A stretch of 35,453 nucleotides of DNA from an uncultured Arsenicibacter sp. (GCF_945952095.1 NZ_CAMFHL010000056.1:1-35453); one strand, 5' to 3'; shown: positions 1 through 7,921, counted from the stretch's first letter. The notes: a model not told the origin generated them from the sequence alone. Program-made: numbers and translations.

Positions 1-135
1 CTGACGGGGCTGTTCCAGGGTGGTCAGTGCCCCTGCTTTCTGAAAGGCCAGCGGTTGAGCCTCCTCCGCATGCACACTGGTTATGGCAAATGCCATGAAG
101 AGCCAGGTACTTTTTCTACAGGTAAAGTTTCTCAT
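1..135 (-). CDS. Secreted protein N-terminus, probably a TonB-dependent receptor (partial)
   Basis: An ATG at 135 opens a minus-strand frame that stays open to the window edge (45 residues visible). It begins MRNFTCRKSTWLFMAF, a basic start plus a hydrophobic core, followed by a likely signal-peptidase site after SVHA (residues 20-23), so the product is exported. It lies 85 bp downstream of fecR on the same strand. In Bacteroidota that slot is normally held by the TonB-dependent receptor (SusC/FecA type) whose activity the anti-sigma factor senses. No plug, STN or barrel motif falls inside the visible part, so the receptor call rests on context. An unrelated secreted protein cannot be excluded. 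Confidence 0.55.
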   Translation of the reverse strand, partial: MRNFTCRKSTWLFMAFAITSVHAEEAQPLAFQKAGALTTLEQPRQ

Positions 136-220
136 AACTATTACAAGGTATACAAGATGGATTTAGTAGACTATTTCTCTTTTGCTTTTACAAACCGATG
201 ATTACCAGGGATGCATCCGG

Positions 221-1246
221 TTATCGGGGGGAAATAGTTACCTGATTGTTTTGTTTTGAAATATTCAGATTATACAGTTTACTCAATGTCATGAGCAGAA
301 GATCAGGCTGTTGTGCAGGGACACTGCCTGAAAACCGTTTGTCCGGTAACGCCGGATCCGTAAAGGTGACCGTATACCCGTAGGTCTCCTCAAGTTGCGT
401 GGCAATCTCCTGCAACGTGGTTTTACGGAAAACCAGCTGATTCGACTGCCAGGACGTAAACGAGGCCGGATCGACGGAGCGAACGCGTACCGGCGCTGAC
501 TCGCCGACGTCGGCCAGCTCGCCGGGTTTCATGAATACCTGCTGTTCGCGGTGGCCCGTCTGCTGAACCAGCAGATTTACCTTGCCCGATTCCAGAACAA
601 CCTGCGACCGTTTTTTGCGGTGCTTCACGTTAAACACCGTACCGACAACTACTACCGTAACGGGTTTTGCATGTACGCTGAATTTGGCCTGGCCGGTGCC
701 TTTTTTCTCCTGAACGCGGAAATAGGCTTCGCCGTCGAGCCAGACCTCACGGGGCTTGTCTGTGTCCCAGGTAGCCGGAAAAGACAAGTGCGAATTGGCA
801 TTCAGGGTTACGACAGATCCGTCGGGCAGTGAAAGAGTTTTTGTTTCTCCATAGCGGGTTGAGATCGTTGTAATTGGTTCAGGACGGGTATAATGATAGG
901 CCGCGTAAGCGATCAGGAGCAGACCCGATACGGCGGCGGCAATCCGGAACATACTGCGTTGGCGGAAAGGCTGCCGGTAAACAACGGGTTCCGCCGTTTT
1001 TTGGGCCTGAATTTGCTGCCAGACCTCAATCATAGCCTGGTTGGCCGCATAGTCGGTGCCGAAGCGAAGGTCAAGGATCAGTTGCCGGGCTTCCTGAAGG
1101 GCCGCGCTTTGGTCGGGATTCGCGTACAGCCAGCCCTCCCAGAACGCCGTTGTATCGGCGTCCGGGTCGATTACCCATTTCTGGAATGACGGGTTTTTAA
1201 CGAAACCGGTGACTGTGCTGTGCTGAAAATCCATACCAACGGGCAT
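221..1246 (-). CDS. FecR family anti-sigma factor with DUF4974 domain
   Basis: This is an inner-membrane anti-sigma factor that in this phylum couples a TonB-dependent outer-membrane receptor to an ECF sigma factor. The cytoplasmic N-terminal part (residues 1-98) has the usual FWEGWLYANPDQ stretch. One membrane span lies at about 99-117. The periplasmic FecR domain follows (about 127-225) with RYGETKTLSLPDGSVVTLNA and the GEAYFRV motif, and then a C-terminal DUF4974 domain (about 268-340, starting LVFRKTTLQEIATQLEE). The length of 341 residues is normal. The start is either the ATG at 1246 or the in-frame ATG at 1234. No sigma-factor gene lies upstream, where manA with its own terminator sits instead, so the cognate sigma factor is encoded elsewhere. 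Confidence 0.93.
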   Translation of the reverse strand: MPVGMDFQHSTVTGFVKNPSFQKWVIDPDADTTAFWEGWLYANPDQSAALQEARQLILDLRFGTDYAANQAMIEVWQQIQAQKTAEPVVYRQPFRQRSMFRIAAAVSGLLLIAYAAYHYTRPEPITTISTRYGETKTLSLPDGSVVTLNANSHLSFPATWDTDKPREVWLDGEAYFRVQEKKGTGQAKFSVHAKPVTVVVVGTVFNVKHRKKRSQVVLESGKVNLLVQQTGHREQQVFMKPGELADVGESAPVRVRSVDPASFTSWQSNQLVFRKTTLQEIATQLEETYGYTVTFTDPALPDKRFSGSVPAQQPDLLLMTLSKLYNLNISKQNNQVTISPR

Positions 1247-1422
1247 CCCATAGCGGTCTGCTCATGGATAAGACAAACATAATCGCCGGATCTCATCGGT
1301 TTTATTGAAAAAAATCAAAAAAAAATTCTATTACTGCGGGTACCCGATCCAATGGATAGAGTTATGCGCTGAATACAGGGAGGGCGATGGACGCCCGATT
1401 GCTAATGTGCCCCGAATAAAAA

Positions 1423-1456
1423 AGCCAGTCAGTACCACTAAAGATACTGACTGGCT
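1423..1456 (-). terminator. Rho-independent terminator after manA
   Basis: A perfect 12-bp inverted repeat (AGCCAGTCAGTA / TACTGACTGGCT) with a 10-nt loop lies 24 bp beyond the manA stop codon. Read on the minus strand it is followed by TTTTTT, the classic intrinsic terminator layout. It separates manA from fecR, so fecR must have its own promoter in 1247-1422. Confidence 0.88.
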
Positions 1457-1480
1457 GAATTTGCCCATACAGGGTGATGA

Positions 1481-2458
1481 TTAAGGCACGTAGCTTTCCA
1501 GCAGTGTCATGTCGCCTTCCGGAATCAGGGTGATTTGTTGTACGTCGGCCGGAATCAGGGCACATTCGCCGGTTTTGAGGTTAAGGCTGTAGCCTTGCTC
1601 AGTCTGAATCTGTACACCACCGCCCACACAAACCAGAATCACAAACGAGTTGATGTCGGTATAATCGTGCAGGACCTCCTGATCAAAGTTCAGCACGTTG
1701 GTCACGAAATAGTCGCAGGCCACGGCGTTAACGCTCTTGTTCTGCACCTTCTCGTACTGCGTTTTGTAGTCGCCGTAGTAGTGGTAGTCAATCGCATCGA
1801 CGGCCTGTTCGGTGTGCAGCTCGCGTTTCTGCCCTTTATCGTCGGTCCGGTCGAAGTCGTAAATCCGGTACGTGATGTCAGACGTTTGCTGGATTTCGGC
1901 CAGCAGCAGGCCCTTACCGATGTAGTGTACCCGGCCCGCAGGCAGGAAAAATACATCGCCCGGCTTAGCCGCTTCGATATTCAGAATATCCTGGATTGTA
2001 TTGTCGTCAACGGCCTGAACGTATTCTTCCTTCGTGACTTCCCGGTTAAAACCCGAATTCAGCGTAGCGCCTTCGTCGGCCTGGATGATGTACCACATCT
2101 CGGTTTTGCCGAAGCTGTTGTGGCGCTCTTTGGCCAGGGCATCGTTCGGATGCACCTGAATCGACAGATCGTCGTTGGCATCGATGAACTTAACCAGCAG
2201 GGGGAAGGTATTGCCGAAACGCTCGTACACGTGTTTGCCAACAAGCTGATCCTGATAGGTTTCGAGCAGTTCCTGAAGGCTTTTGCCGGCCAGTTCGCCG
2301 TCTTTTACAATGGACACATTGCCGTCGACCCCCGAAATTTCCCAGGTCTCACCGCAGTTAGGCAGGGGAGAGAAATCTTTACCGAGAATCGTGTTGATTT
2401 TGTTGCCACCCCAGATTTTGTCCTTGTAGATGGTCTTAAACGTAAGCGGATACAACAT
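1481..2458 (-). CDS. manA: Mannose-6-phosphate isomerase, class I (type I PMI)
   Basis: Zinc-dependent cytoplasmic interconversion of mannose 6-phosphate and fructose 6-phosphate. The ATG at 2458 gives a 325-residue protein starting MLYPLTFKTIYKDKIWGGN, the usual start of the compact Bacteroidota/Firmicutes form. The upstream in-frame TTG at 2491 adds only non-conserved residues. The metal ligands are visible: Q101 and H103 in QVHPND, E120 in GKTEMWY, and H178 in LPAGRVHYIG. R198 in DITYRIYDFDR is the conserved active-site arginine. A terminator follows the gene and a large hairpin lies between it and the upstream hydrolase, so it appears to be transcribed alone. Confidence 0.95.
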   Translation of the reverse strand: MLYPLTFKTIYKDKIWGGNKINTILGKDFSPLPNCGETWEISGVDGNVSIVKDGELAGKSLQELLETYQDQLVGKHVYERFGNTFPLLVKFIDANDDLSIQVHPNDALAKERHNSFGKTEMWYIIQADEGATLNSGFNREVTKEEYVQAVDDNTIQDILNIEAAKPGDVFFLPAGRVHYIGKGLLLAEIQQTSDITYRIYDFDRTDDKGQKRELHTEQAVDAIDYHYYGDYKTQYEKVQNKSVNAVACDYFVTNVLNFDQEVLHDYTDINSFVILVCVGGGVQIQTEQGYSLNLKTGECALIPADVQQITLIPEGDMTLLESYVP

Positions 2459-2562
2459 AACGTATAGACGTTGAGTAAATGGGTTGCTCAACTAACCGGC
2501 AAAGTAAACGGATTGTTGACGAATTAGGGCGGAATTTCGACCGATAAGGCCAAATTAGACAT

Positions 2563-2624
2563 GATTACGGGGTGAACGGGATGTCTGGCTTACCCAAAAC
2601 ACCCTGTTCACCCCGTCGGTAATC
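2563..2624 (-). terminator. Large hairpin between the GH gene and manA
   Basis: GGGGTGAACGGG (2569-2580) pairs with CCCTGTTCACCCC (2602-2614) with one G-T wobble. The flanking GATTAC (2563-2568) pairs with GTAATC (2619-2624) across a small bulge. It starts 10 bp past the stop codon of the glycoside hydrolase. There is no strong U-tract on the minus strand, so it may be a U-tract-poor terminator or an mRNA 3' protective hairpin. Confidence 0.6.
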
Positions 2625-2634
2625 GGGCAGAGAC

Positions 2635-3768
2635 TTATTTACCCATGGCCTGCTTGATAGCAGCGACTTCGGCCGGATCATACGGCGAACCGTCCGGACG
2701 CAGAATCTCGTGGTGCCAGACCGCCGGCTCACGGTTCACGTACGGCTTCTGCCAGCTGTCCCACGGCAGGTTGGTCTGTGTTTTACCGGCTACGAAGCCC
2801 CAGCAGATCATACCTACCTTTTCGCGTTTGGCAACAGGCATGTGTGTCTGGAATTTACTACCCGCACCCCGTGCCATAAACTCCGTACAGATCACCGGGC
2901 GGCCCAGTTTCTTCAGGTCTTTGATCGACTTTTCGAATGCCGGCAGCTCCATGTAGTTGTGGAACGTGATGATGTCCGAGTTTTCGAACTGAACTTTTTC
3001 CATAGCCGACCATTTTGCCGGATTGCTCCAGTCGTGACCAGCCCACAGAATCCAGACACCCGACGTCAGGGGCTGTGCCGGACCGGCGGCGCGTGCCCAG
3101 CGGAAAACTTCCGGTAATAAACGCGTCACAATTTCCGGCTTACCTTTTGGCTCCTGCTTCAGGTTTTCGTCGCCGTAGCTGTTGTTGTTGGTGTTATCCG
3201 GTTCGTTCCACAGATCCCACAACAGGATACGCTGGTCATTTTTAAACGCGCCGATCACGCCTTTTACATAGGCTTCCAGACGCGGATACTGCGAGACATC
3301 TGTCAGCGCAGCAGCGCCCGGGCTTTGCAGCCAGCCTGAGTTATGAATGCCCGGCTGCGGATCACGCTGCTTGCCGAGTTTCGGATATGGATCCCAGCAC
3401 GAGTCGAACAGGACCAGCATCGGCCGGATTTTGTGCTTCTGGCAAATGGTCAGAAACTGGTCAAGGCGTTTTTTGAAGCCTTCCGGATCCTGTTGCCAGA
3501 GCAGGTCATGTAAAAAGACACGGAGCGTGTTCACACCCATTGCCTCAGCCCAGCCCAGCTCCTTGTCGATGGTTTTCGGGTCAAACGTTTCGGCCTGGAA
3601 CATCTCCAGCTCATTAATGGCGTTGGCCGGGTTGTAGTTCGGGCCGAACAGGAACGGCTGTTTCGCATACCACGCATTGGCTTTTTCGGCCGTCCAGCGA
3701 CCTTGCTGGGCGTAGGTTTGGGATAGGGTCAGGCATACGAATGCCAGTAAAAGCAATATGCGTTTCAT
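2635..3768 (-). CDS. Secreted GH5-like (cellulase-fold) glycoside hydrolase
   Basis: Exported retaining glycoside hydrolase with a GH-A clan TIM barrel. The start has a clear signal peptide, MKRILLLLAFVCLTLSQTYA, with cleavage after residue 20. The acid/base glutamate is E189 in LLWDLWNEPDN at the end of strand 4. The nucleophile is E296 in VICTEFMARG on strand 7. Other barrel landmarks are NTLRVFLHDLLW (80-91), MLVLFDSCWDPYP (117-129) and ITFHNYMELP (267-276). The length of 377 residues is normal for one catalytic module with no carbohydrate-binding domain. It lies 24 bp downstream of the aldose 1-epimerase lipoprotein, probably co-transcribed. Substrate is not readable; relatives are often labelled cellulase or 1,4-beta-xylanase without biochemical proof. 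Confidence 0.88.
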   Translation of the reverse strand: MKRILLLLAFVCLTLSQTYAQQGRWTAEKANAWYAKQPFLFGPNYNPANAINELEMFQAETFDPKTIDKELGWAEAMGVNTLRVFLHDLLWQQDPEGFKKRLDQFLTICQKHKIRPMLVLFDSCWDPYPKLGKQRDPQPGIHNSGWLQSPGAAALTDVSQYPRLEAYVKGVIGAFKNDQRILLWDLWNEPDNTNNNSYGDENLKQEPKGKPEIVTRLLPEVFRWARAAGPAQPLTSGVWILWAGHDWSNPAKWSAMEKVQFENSDIITFHNYMELPAFEKSIKDLKKLGRPVICTEFMARGAGSKFQTHMPVAKREKVGMICWGFVAGKTQTNLPWDSWQKPYVNREPAVWHHEILRPDGSPYDPAEVAAIKQAMGK

Positions 3769-3792
3769 AAAAGGGGAAAAGGTTAAGAAAGA

Positions 3793-4977
3793 TTACTTCA
3801 CCGTTGAGAACTGATATACCGATGTCTGACGGTAGGTCTGACCCGGTTTCAGGATGGTTGTCGGGTAGGATGGTTTGTTCGGTGAATCCGGATAGTGCTG
3901 CGTTTCCAGACACAATGCCTCGCGGTAGTTGAACGGCTTGCCGTACTTACCGGTGTCTTTGCCGCCCATGAAGTTACCGCCGTAGAACTGAATCGCCGGT
4001 TCGGTTGTCATTACGTCCATTTTGATGCCCGACTGGTCACCGATTACTTCGGCGGCTTTGGTCATGCCGTTGCCGGTTTTGTTGAGCACAAAGTTATGAT
4101 CGTAGCCACCGCCGAATTTCAGCTGCTCATTCTGCTCGCTGATGCGGGCACCGATGGCTGTTGGCTTGCGGAAATCAAACGGTGTGCCGGCAACCGGTGC
4201 AGGATCACCCATCGGAATCAGCGTCGAGTCAACCGGCGAATAACGGTCGGCAAACAGGGTCAGCTGGTGGTTATTGACCGTACCTGAGCCTTCCCCGTTG
4301 AGGTTGAAAAAGGCGTGGTTGGTCAGGTTCACCGGCGTATTTTTGTCGGTTGTCGCCGTGTAGTCGATTTTCAGGCCGTTGTCGTCGGTCAGCGAGTAAA
4401 CGACTTTAACGGTCAGATTGCCCGGGTAACCTTCTTCGCCGTCTTTCGAGACATAGCTCAGCTCCAGGGTTTTGTCGTCGATCTGTTTGGCATCCCACAC
4501 CCGTGTATGGAAACCGCCGGGGCCGCCGTGCAGGTGGTTCGCGCCGTTGTTGGTCGCCAGCGTGTATTCCTTACCGTCGAGGGTAAAGTGTCCTTTGGCA
4601 ATCCGGTTACCAAACCGGCCGATGATCGGGCCATAGAACACTTCGGCGGCGCTCTGGTAGTCACCGACTTTGTTGAAGCCAATCACTACGTCGGTTAGCT
4701 TGCCGTTTTTGTCGGGTACCAGCAGCCCGACGATGCGGCCGCCGTAGTTGGTGATGGCTACCTGCATGTCCTTGTTTTTCAGGACATACAAGGCGGTCTT
4801 CTTGCCGTCGATGTCGCTTTCGAAATTTTTCGCATCCGGCAGTTGTGCGGTAGTCAAGGCAGTAGTGGTTTGGGTTGAGTCGGTCGAGGCCGTTTCTTCC
4901 GTGGTTTTGTTAGATGACTGGCAACCGCTTATGTACAGCATCGCAGCCAGGGCCATCGGGACAATTAGTTTTTGCAT
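3793..4977 (-). CDS. galM: Aldose 1-epimerase, lipoprotein
   Basis: Interconverts alpha and beta anomers of aldoses such as galactose and glucose. The ATG at 4977 gives MQKLIVPMALAAMLYISGCQ, a type II signal peptide with lipobox YISGC, so C19 would be lipidated and the enzyme anchored outside the cytoplasm. An upstream TTG at 5016 would bury the signal peptide and is rejected. Active-site residues match GalM: H148 in NNGANHLHGG, H221 in LTNHAFFNLNG, D293 in GGGYDHNF, and the catalytic base E358 in ALCLETQHYPDSPN. The mature part is preceded by a Ser/Thr-rich linker (about residues 20-45). The neighbouring secreted glycosidase suggests mutarotation of released sugars at the cell surface. Confidence 0.95.
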   Translation of the reverse strand: MQKLIVPMALAAMLYISGCQSSNKTTEETASTDSTQTTTALTTAQLPDAKNFESDIDGKKTALYVLKNKDMQVAITNYGGRIVGLLVPDKNGKLTDVVIGFNKVGDYQSAAEVFYGPIIGRFGNRIAKGHFTLDGKEYTLATNNGANHLHGGPGGFHTRVWDAKQIDDKTLELSYVSKDGEEGYPGNLTVKVVYSLTDDNGLKIDYTATTDKNTPVNLTNHAFFNLNGEGSGTVNNHQLTLFADRYSPVDSTLIPMGDPAPVAGTPFDFRKPTAIGARISEQNEQLKFGGGYDHNFVLNKTGNGMTKAAEVIGDQSGIKMDVMTTEPAIQFYGGNFMGGKDTGKYGKPFNYREALCLETQHYPDSPNKPSYPTTILKPGQTYRQTSVYQFSTVK

Positions 4978-5012
4978 TGGGTTTAGTGTTAATCGATTTT
5001 GAGTTTCAGTAT

Positions 5013-5951
5013 TCAATATCCCCGGTCAAAGTCGACAATGTTGTCTAAAGGCAGTCCCTTTTTATACTTGACAAAATTTTTGAGGAATACCCTTAGTTTG
5101 TCCATATCTTCTTCGTCGTAACCGCCGCCGGTATGCTGTGTCAGCAGCACATTCGGGCAGTGCCAGAGCGGGCTGTCGGCGGGCAGTGGCTCGGTCCGGG
5201 TAACGTCGAGGACGGCCCCTGCCAGCTGACCGCTTTGCAGCGCAGTCAGGAGGGCATCTTCGTCGATCAGGGAGCCACGGCCGGCATTGACAATCACGGC
5301 CGACGGTTTCAGCAGGGCAAACCGTGCTTCGTTGAAAACGTCCGTAGTGCCAACGGTCTCCGGCAACACGCTGATGACGACATCGGTATACGGCAGCAGC
5401 GCATCAAGGTCGGCCATGGTAGGGGGCTGACTGTTGCGCACAAACGTAACCGTACAGTCGAAGCCGTTCAGAATCTGCTGAATCGCCTGACCGATAGCGC
5501 CTGCTCCCAGCACCAGTACGTGTTTCCGGTGCAGCAGGTGCATGGTCGGCCGCATGGCCCCGCCAACCCATTTTTTTTCTGCCTGAAGCCGCGCCAGTTC
5601 GTCAATCCGGCGATACAGCGCCATCAGGCCGGCGATGGCCGATTCGGCAACCGGCTGCGCAAAAAAGCCTTTCAGGTTAGTGATGGTTATGTCAGGCCGT
5701 TGTTCGCTCCTATACAGCGGCAGGTAATCGTCAAAGCCGGTCGAATAGAGTTGCACCCAGCGCAGTTGCTGACTATCGGTAAGCCAGTCGGCGGGTGGTT
5801 TGCCAAATACCACGTCGGCTTGCAGAAAAGCCGCTTTTCGCTCCGTTTCGGGCAGATCCTGTCCCCAGATACAAACATCGTCGGGTCCCAGGGTGTCCGC
5901 TACCAGCGTACGGGCGGCGTCAGGCAGTCGGAAAGTGATGTAAATGTGCAT
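5013..5951 (-). CDS. D-2-hydroxyacid dehydrogenase (NAD(P)-dependent)
   Basis: Cytoplasmic oxidoreductase that interconverts 2-keto acids and D-2-hydroxy acids. The NAD-binding Rossmann motif GAGAIG lies at 149-154. The family's catalytic residues are present: R225 in VNAGRGSLID, E254 in DVTRTEPLP, and H273 in LLTQHTGG. The N-terminal flavodoxin-like substrate domain carries the usual VQLYSTGFDDY and NLKGFFAQPVAESAIAGL. The ATG at 5951 (312 residues) is preferred over the TTG at 5963 because it gives MHIYITFRLP and leaves a normal 13-bp gap from the upstream stop codon. It sits 35 bp before the epimerase gene on the same strand. The exact substrate (glyoxylate, hydroxypyruvate or other) cannot be told from sequence. 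Confidence 0.9.
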   Translation of the reverse strand: MHIYITFRLPDAARTLVADTLGPDDVCIWGQDLPETERKAAFLQADVVFGKPPADWLTDSQQLRWVQLYSTGFDDYLPLYRSEQRPDITITNLKGFFAQPVAESAIAGLMALYRRIDELARLQAEKKWVGGAMRPTMHLLHRKHVLVLGAGAIGQAIQQILNGFDCTVTFVRNSQPPTMADLDALLPYTDVVISVLPETVGTTDVFNEARFALLKPSAVIVNAGRGSLIDEDALLTALQSGQLAGAVLDVTRTEPLPADSPLWHCPNVLLTQHTGGGYDEEDMDKLRVFLKNFVKYKKGLPLDNIVDFDRGY

Positions 5952-5964
5952 GGTTATGGGCAAA

Positions 5965-6810
5965 TTAAAGTACTAAAGCAGGCAGCCAGAAAACAGCATC
6001 GCCCAGCCAGCGATACCGTTCATGACGCAGATAATACGCCGGATACCGCTGAATCACATACAATACGGTACTCATGATGGCCAGCATAATGGCCAGCCGC
6101 TGGGCAAACCGCGGACCGCCGCCGGGATCATTGTTGGTAAAGCAGATGATCATGGCTGCAATACCGACAATAAACGTCAGCCAGCGCAGCAGCATATCGC
6201 TGAACGGCAGGCCAAGGCCGGTTGCAATAGAAAAGGAAGTTTGGCGCGGCTTCTCCTGTATTTCCATGATGGAAAACAGCAACAGGTTCTGAAAAGCGAC
6301 GGCCGCAAACATGGCCGCTTCGGTCATATCGACCCAGCCAATGGCCGGCCGCTGTGTCCAGACACTGCCCCAGACCCCTGCCGAATAGAGCAGGGCCACG
6401 AGGGGTTCTTTCAGCAGCAGTGCCGGATGATGAGCCGGTAGTTTAAAGACCATGCCGATGTACAGGCCGCAGATCAGAAAAAGAACAGCACCGAATTTGA
6501 TAACCGCCGTGGGGAGCCAGAAGGTCAGGATAAGGGCCAGTACGGCCGCTGCCCCGACGGCCTGCCAGAGTACCAGCGCATGGTTGCGGTGGAACAGGTG
6601 GCGGGGTGTGGGCGGGAAACCCGGCTTCCGGACATCCAGCAGCCGGTCGGCGGTATAAATTACCCAGACGGCCAGTGCCAGTACAATGGTGGTAGCCCAG
6701 TGCAGCGAGTCAACGCCCGACAGCCGGGCCGCTGCCTTATGCGAAAGTACTGCTCCGAATACCACAGGCAGACTCAGATAATACGCGTTTTTGAGCAGGG
6801 TTTTCAGCAA
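5965..6810 (-). CDS. Polytopic membrane protein, UbiA-like
   Basis: A 281-residue protein with about seven to nine hydrophobic segments. After the second segment it has VIYTADRLLDVRK (about residues 50-62), which resembles the first aspartate-rich Mg-diphosphate loop of UbiA-superfamily prenyltransferases, though it is shorter than NDxxDxxxD. No clear second aspartate motif is visible, so it may be a divergent or non-catalytic member. The only start that keeps the first membrane segment is a TTG at 6810 (no in-frame ATG before about residue 120), with AGGAG 16-20 nt upstream. It leads a tight minus-strand run into the dehydrogenase (13-bp gap). An uncharacterised membrane protein of another family remains possible. 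Confidence 0.6.
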   Translation of the reverse strand: MLKTLLKNAYYLSLPVVFGAVLSHKAAARLSGVDSLHWATTIVLALAVWVIYTADRLLDVRKPGFPPTPRHLFHRNHALVLWQAVGAAAVLALILTFWLPTAVIKFGAVLFLICGLYIGMVFKLPAHHPALLLKEPLVALLYSAGVWGSVWTQRPAIGWVDMTEAAMFAAVAFQNLLLFSIMEIQEKPRQTSFSIATGLGLPFSDMLLRWLTFIVGIAAMIICFTNNDPGGGPRFAQRLAIMLAIMSTVLYVIQRYPAYYLRHERYRWLGDAVFWLPALVL

Positions 6811-6824
6811 TGTTATAGATGTTT

Positions 6825-6839
6825 GACTCCTACGGAGTC
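6825..6839. repeat. Short perfect hairpin GACTCC-tac-GGAGTC
   Basis: A 6-bp perfect inverted repeat with a 3-nt loop lies in the leader of the TTG-started membrane protein gene. A similarly built hairpin (GACCC/GGGTC) lies about 110 bp away at 6938-6952. The pair looks like a REP-type intergenic motif, but only genome-wide counting could show this. Confidence 0.4.
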
Positions 6840-6937
6840 GGTAAAATTAGTATCGCAAACAGATATTTGATACCTGTAGCGCCTATAATGTTAGTGTCAG
6901 GCACAGCCATATAACACCTGCGAAACCCGCAAATCAA

Positions 6938-6952
6938 GACCCTGTAAGGGTC
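6938..6952 (-). terminator. Small hairpin GACCC-tgtaa-GGGTC at the MOSC gene end
   Basis: A 5-bp perfect stem overlaps the TGA stop codon of the MOSC gene (6951-6953). There is no U-tract. It could be a weak terminator or one of the two REP-like hairpins in this spacer. Confidence 0.3.
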
Positions 6953-7763
6953 AAACGTCTATCGTCAGTTCGTCGCCGACGCGGAGGGTGCCGGTTTGGG
7001 TGGCAATGGCGTTCTGGCCGAACAGGATTTTGTTGTTTTGTTTCCGGTATTGGGTCAGTGTCCGGAGTGGCTCCCTGCCGGTTTCGCCGGTAGCGGGGTC
7101 GATGGTCGTCAGCACACAGCGCGCGCAGGGTTTCGGGCCGTAAAACGCTATGTCGCCCAGCCGGAAGTGTTTCCAGGTGTCTTCGTCGTAGGCAGGGGCA
7201 CCGTCTATGATGATGTTGGGCCGGAAACGGGTCATGGTGATGGGTTCTGCCAGGCGGCTGTTGAGGTCATCAAGCGAACTCTGGCCAATAATCAGGTACG
7301 GATAGCCATCGGCAAAACTGACCGCCTCTTCATGTCGGGCATATTTCGCATCGATGAGCCGGCGGGTCGTTTCAGGCATAAATACCAGATGACACGGCTG
7401 CCCCAGTAACTGACTGAACCAGTCGTCGGCCTCCCGGCTCAGAACCGTGGCCGGCACGTCGTGGCTGTCCCAGATCGTGACGTTGATGCTGGCCGACGAC
7501 GGGGTTGCGGCGGGGTCCAGCGGCAGCTCAAACACATTGTCGGGAGCATGGCGGTGCCATACCCGAATGCTGTTGTCAGCTATAGCCACATCGACCAGTG
7601 CCATGTGATGGCATGACCGCTGGGTGATAAAAATCCCGTTCGGCGAGACCAGCATATACCGCCGGTCGTAGCGGAATCCTTTTTCCTCAACTACCGCCTC
7701 GGTAACCGAAACGCCCCCGAGCGATTTTACGGGATAAATACGAATGTCCTGAATGGTAGGCAT
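6951..7763 (-). CDS. MOSC domain protein (mARC/YcbX-like) with N-terminal beta-barrel
   Basis: Predicted molybdenum-cofactor-binding, sulfur-carrier-type oxidoreductase. The N-terminal MOSC_N barrel begins MPTIQDIRIYPVKSLGG and includes GFRYDRRYMLVSPNG. The MOSC domain (about 150-270) has RFRPNIIIDG, LGDIAFYGPKPCARC with C213 and C216, and the terminal LFGQNA. The cysteine in this position is the Moco ligand in mARC and YcbX relatives. No ferredoxin domain follows, unlike E. coli YcbX, so it needs a separate electron donor. The ATG at 7763 gives 270 residues; the longer TTG-started reading to 7835 runs through spacer repeats and is rejected. Reduction of N-hydroxylated compounds is the known activity of relatives, not shown here. 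Confidence 0.9.
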   Translation of the reverse strand: MPTIQDIRIYPVKSLGGVSVTEAVVEEKGFRYDRRYMLVSPNGIFITQRSCHHMALVDVAIADNSIRVWHRHAPDNVFELPLDPAATPSSASINVTIWDSHDVPATVLSREADDWFSQLLGQPCHLVFMPETTRRLIDAKYARHEEAVSFADGYPYLIIGQSSLDDLNSRLAEPITMTRFRPNIIIDGAPAYDEDTWKHFRLGDIAFYGPKPCARCVLTTIDPATGETGREPLRTLTQYRKQNNKILFGQNAIATQTGTLRVGDELTIDV

Positions 7764-7801
7764 GTCTTTTAAAGAGCGAAAGAGCGAAAGATTGAAAGAG
7801 C

Positions 7802-7829
7802 GGGACGCGCAGTCCGGGACGCGTAGTCC
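7802..7829. repeat. Tandem 14-mer duplication
   Basis: GGGACGCGCAGTCC (7802-7815) is followed directly by GGGACGCGTAGTCC (7816-7829), one mismatch apart. It lies in the spacer upstream of the MOSC gene and next to a purine-rich run with repeated AAAGAGCG units (7771-7801). No function is evident. Confidence 0.7.
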
Positions 7830-7859
7830 GGTCACCGTTGCGGATTCTCCGTTGGACGC

Positions 7860-7879
7860 AAAACGAGTTTACTCGTTTT
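7860..7879. terminator. Hairpin AAAACGAGT-tt-ACTCGTTTT
   Basis: A 9-bp perfect stem with a 2-nt loop, A-rich on one side and T-rich on the other, so either strand gives a hairpin ending in Ts. It lies about 50 bp past the tsaD stop codon and may end tsaD transcripts together with the GC-rich hairpin at 7884-7909. Confidence 0.45.
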
Positions 7880-7883
7880 TACT

Positions 7884-7921
7884 CCCTTCCCCTGATGTCA
7901 GGGGAAGGGTTGGGGATGGGG
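7884..7921 (+). repeat. Perfect GC-rich hairpin fused to a G-quadruplex motif
   Basis: CCCTTCCCCTGA (7884-7895) and TCAGGGGAAGGG (7898-7909) form a perfect 12-bp inverted repeat. The plus strand from 7901 to 7921 reads GGGG-AA-GGG-TT-GGGG-AT-GGGG, which meets the G3+N1-7 rule for a four-tract quadruplex. Hairpin and G4 share bases and would compete. It lies 6 bp past the tsaD stop codon, whose transcript carries the C-rich strand. Similar C-rich/G-rich intergenic modules are dispersed repeats in other bacteria; copy number here is unknown. Confidence 0.65.

Noticed and set aside
1535..2467. 310-codon plus-strand open frame opposite manA
   Set aside because: It is the antisense shadow of a well-conserved manA; its translation has no recognisable domain and GC-rich coding strands commonly leave such frames open.
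5133..6077. 314-codon plus-strand open frame opposite the dehydrogenase
   Set aside because: Antisense to a clear D-2-hydroxyacid dehydrogenase and the UbiA-like gene; composition rich in Arg, Gln and His typical of shadow frames.
7901..7921. CRISPR-like or satellite array in the repeat-rich spacer
   Set aside because: Repeats are too few and lack equal-length unique spacers; no cas genes are present.
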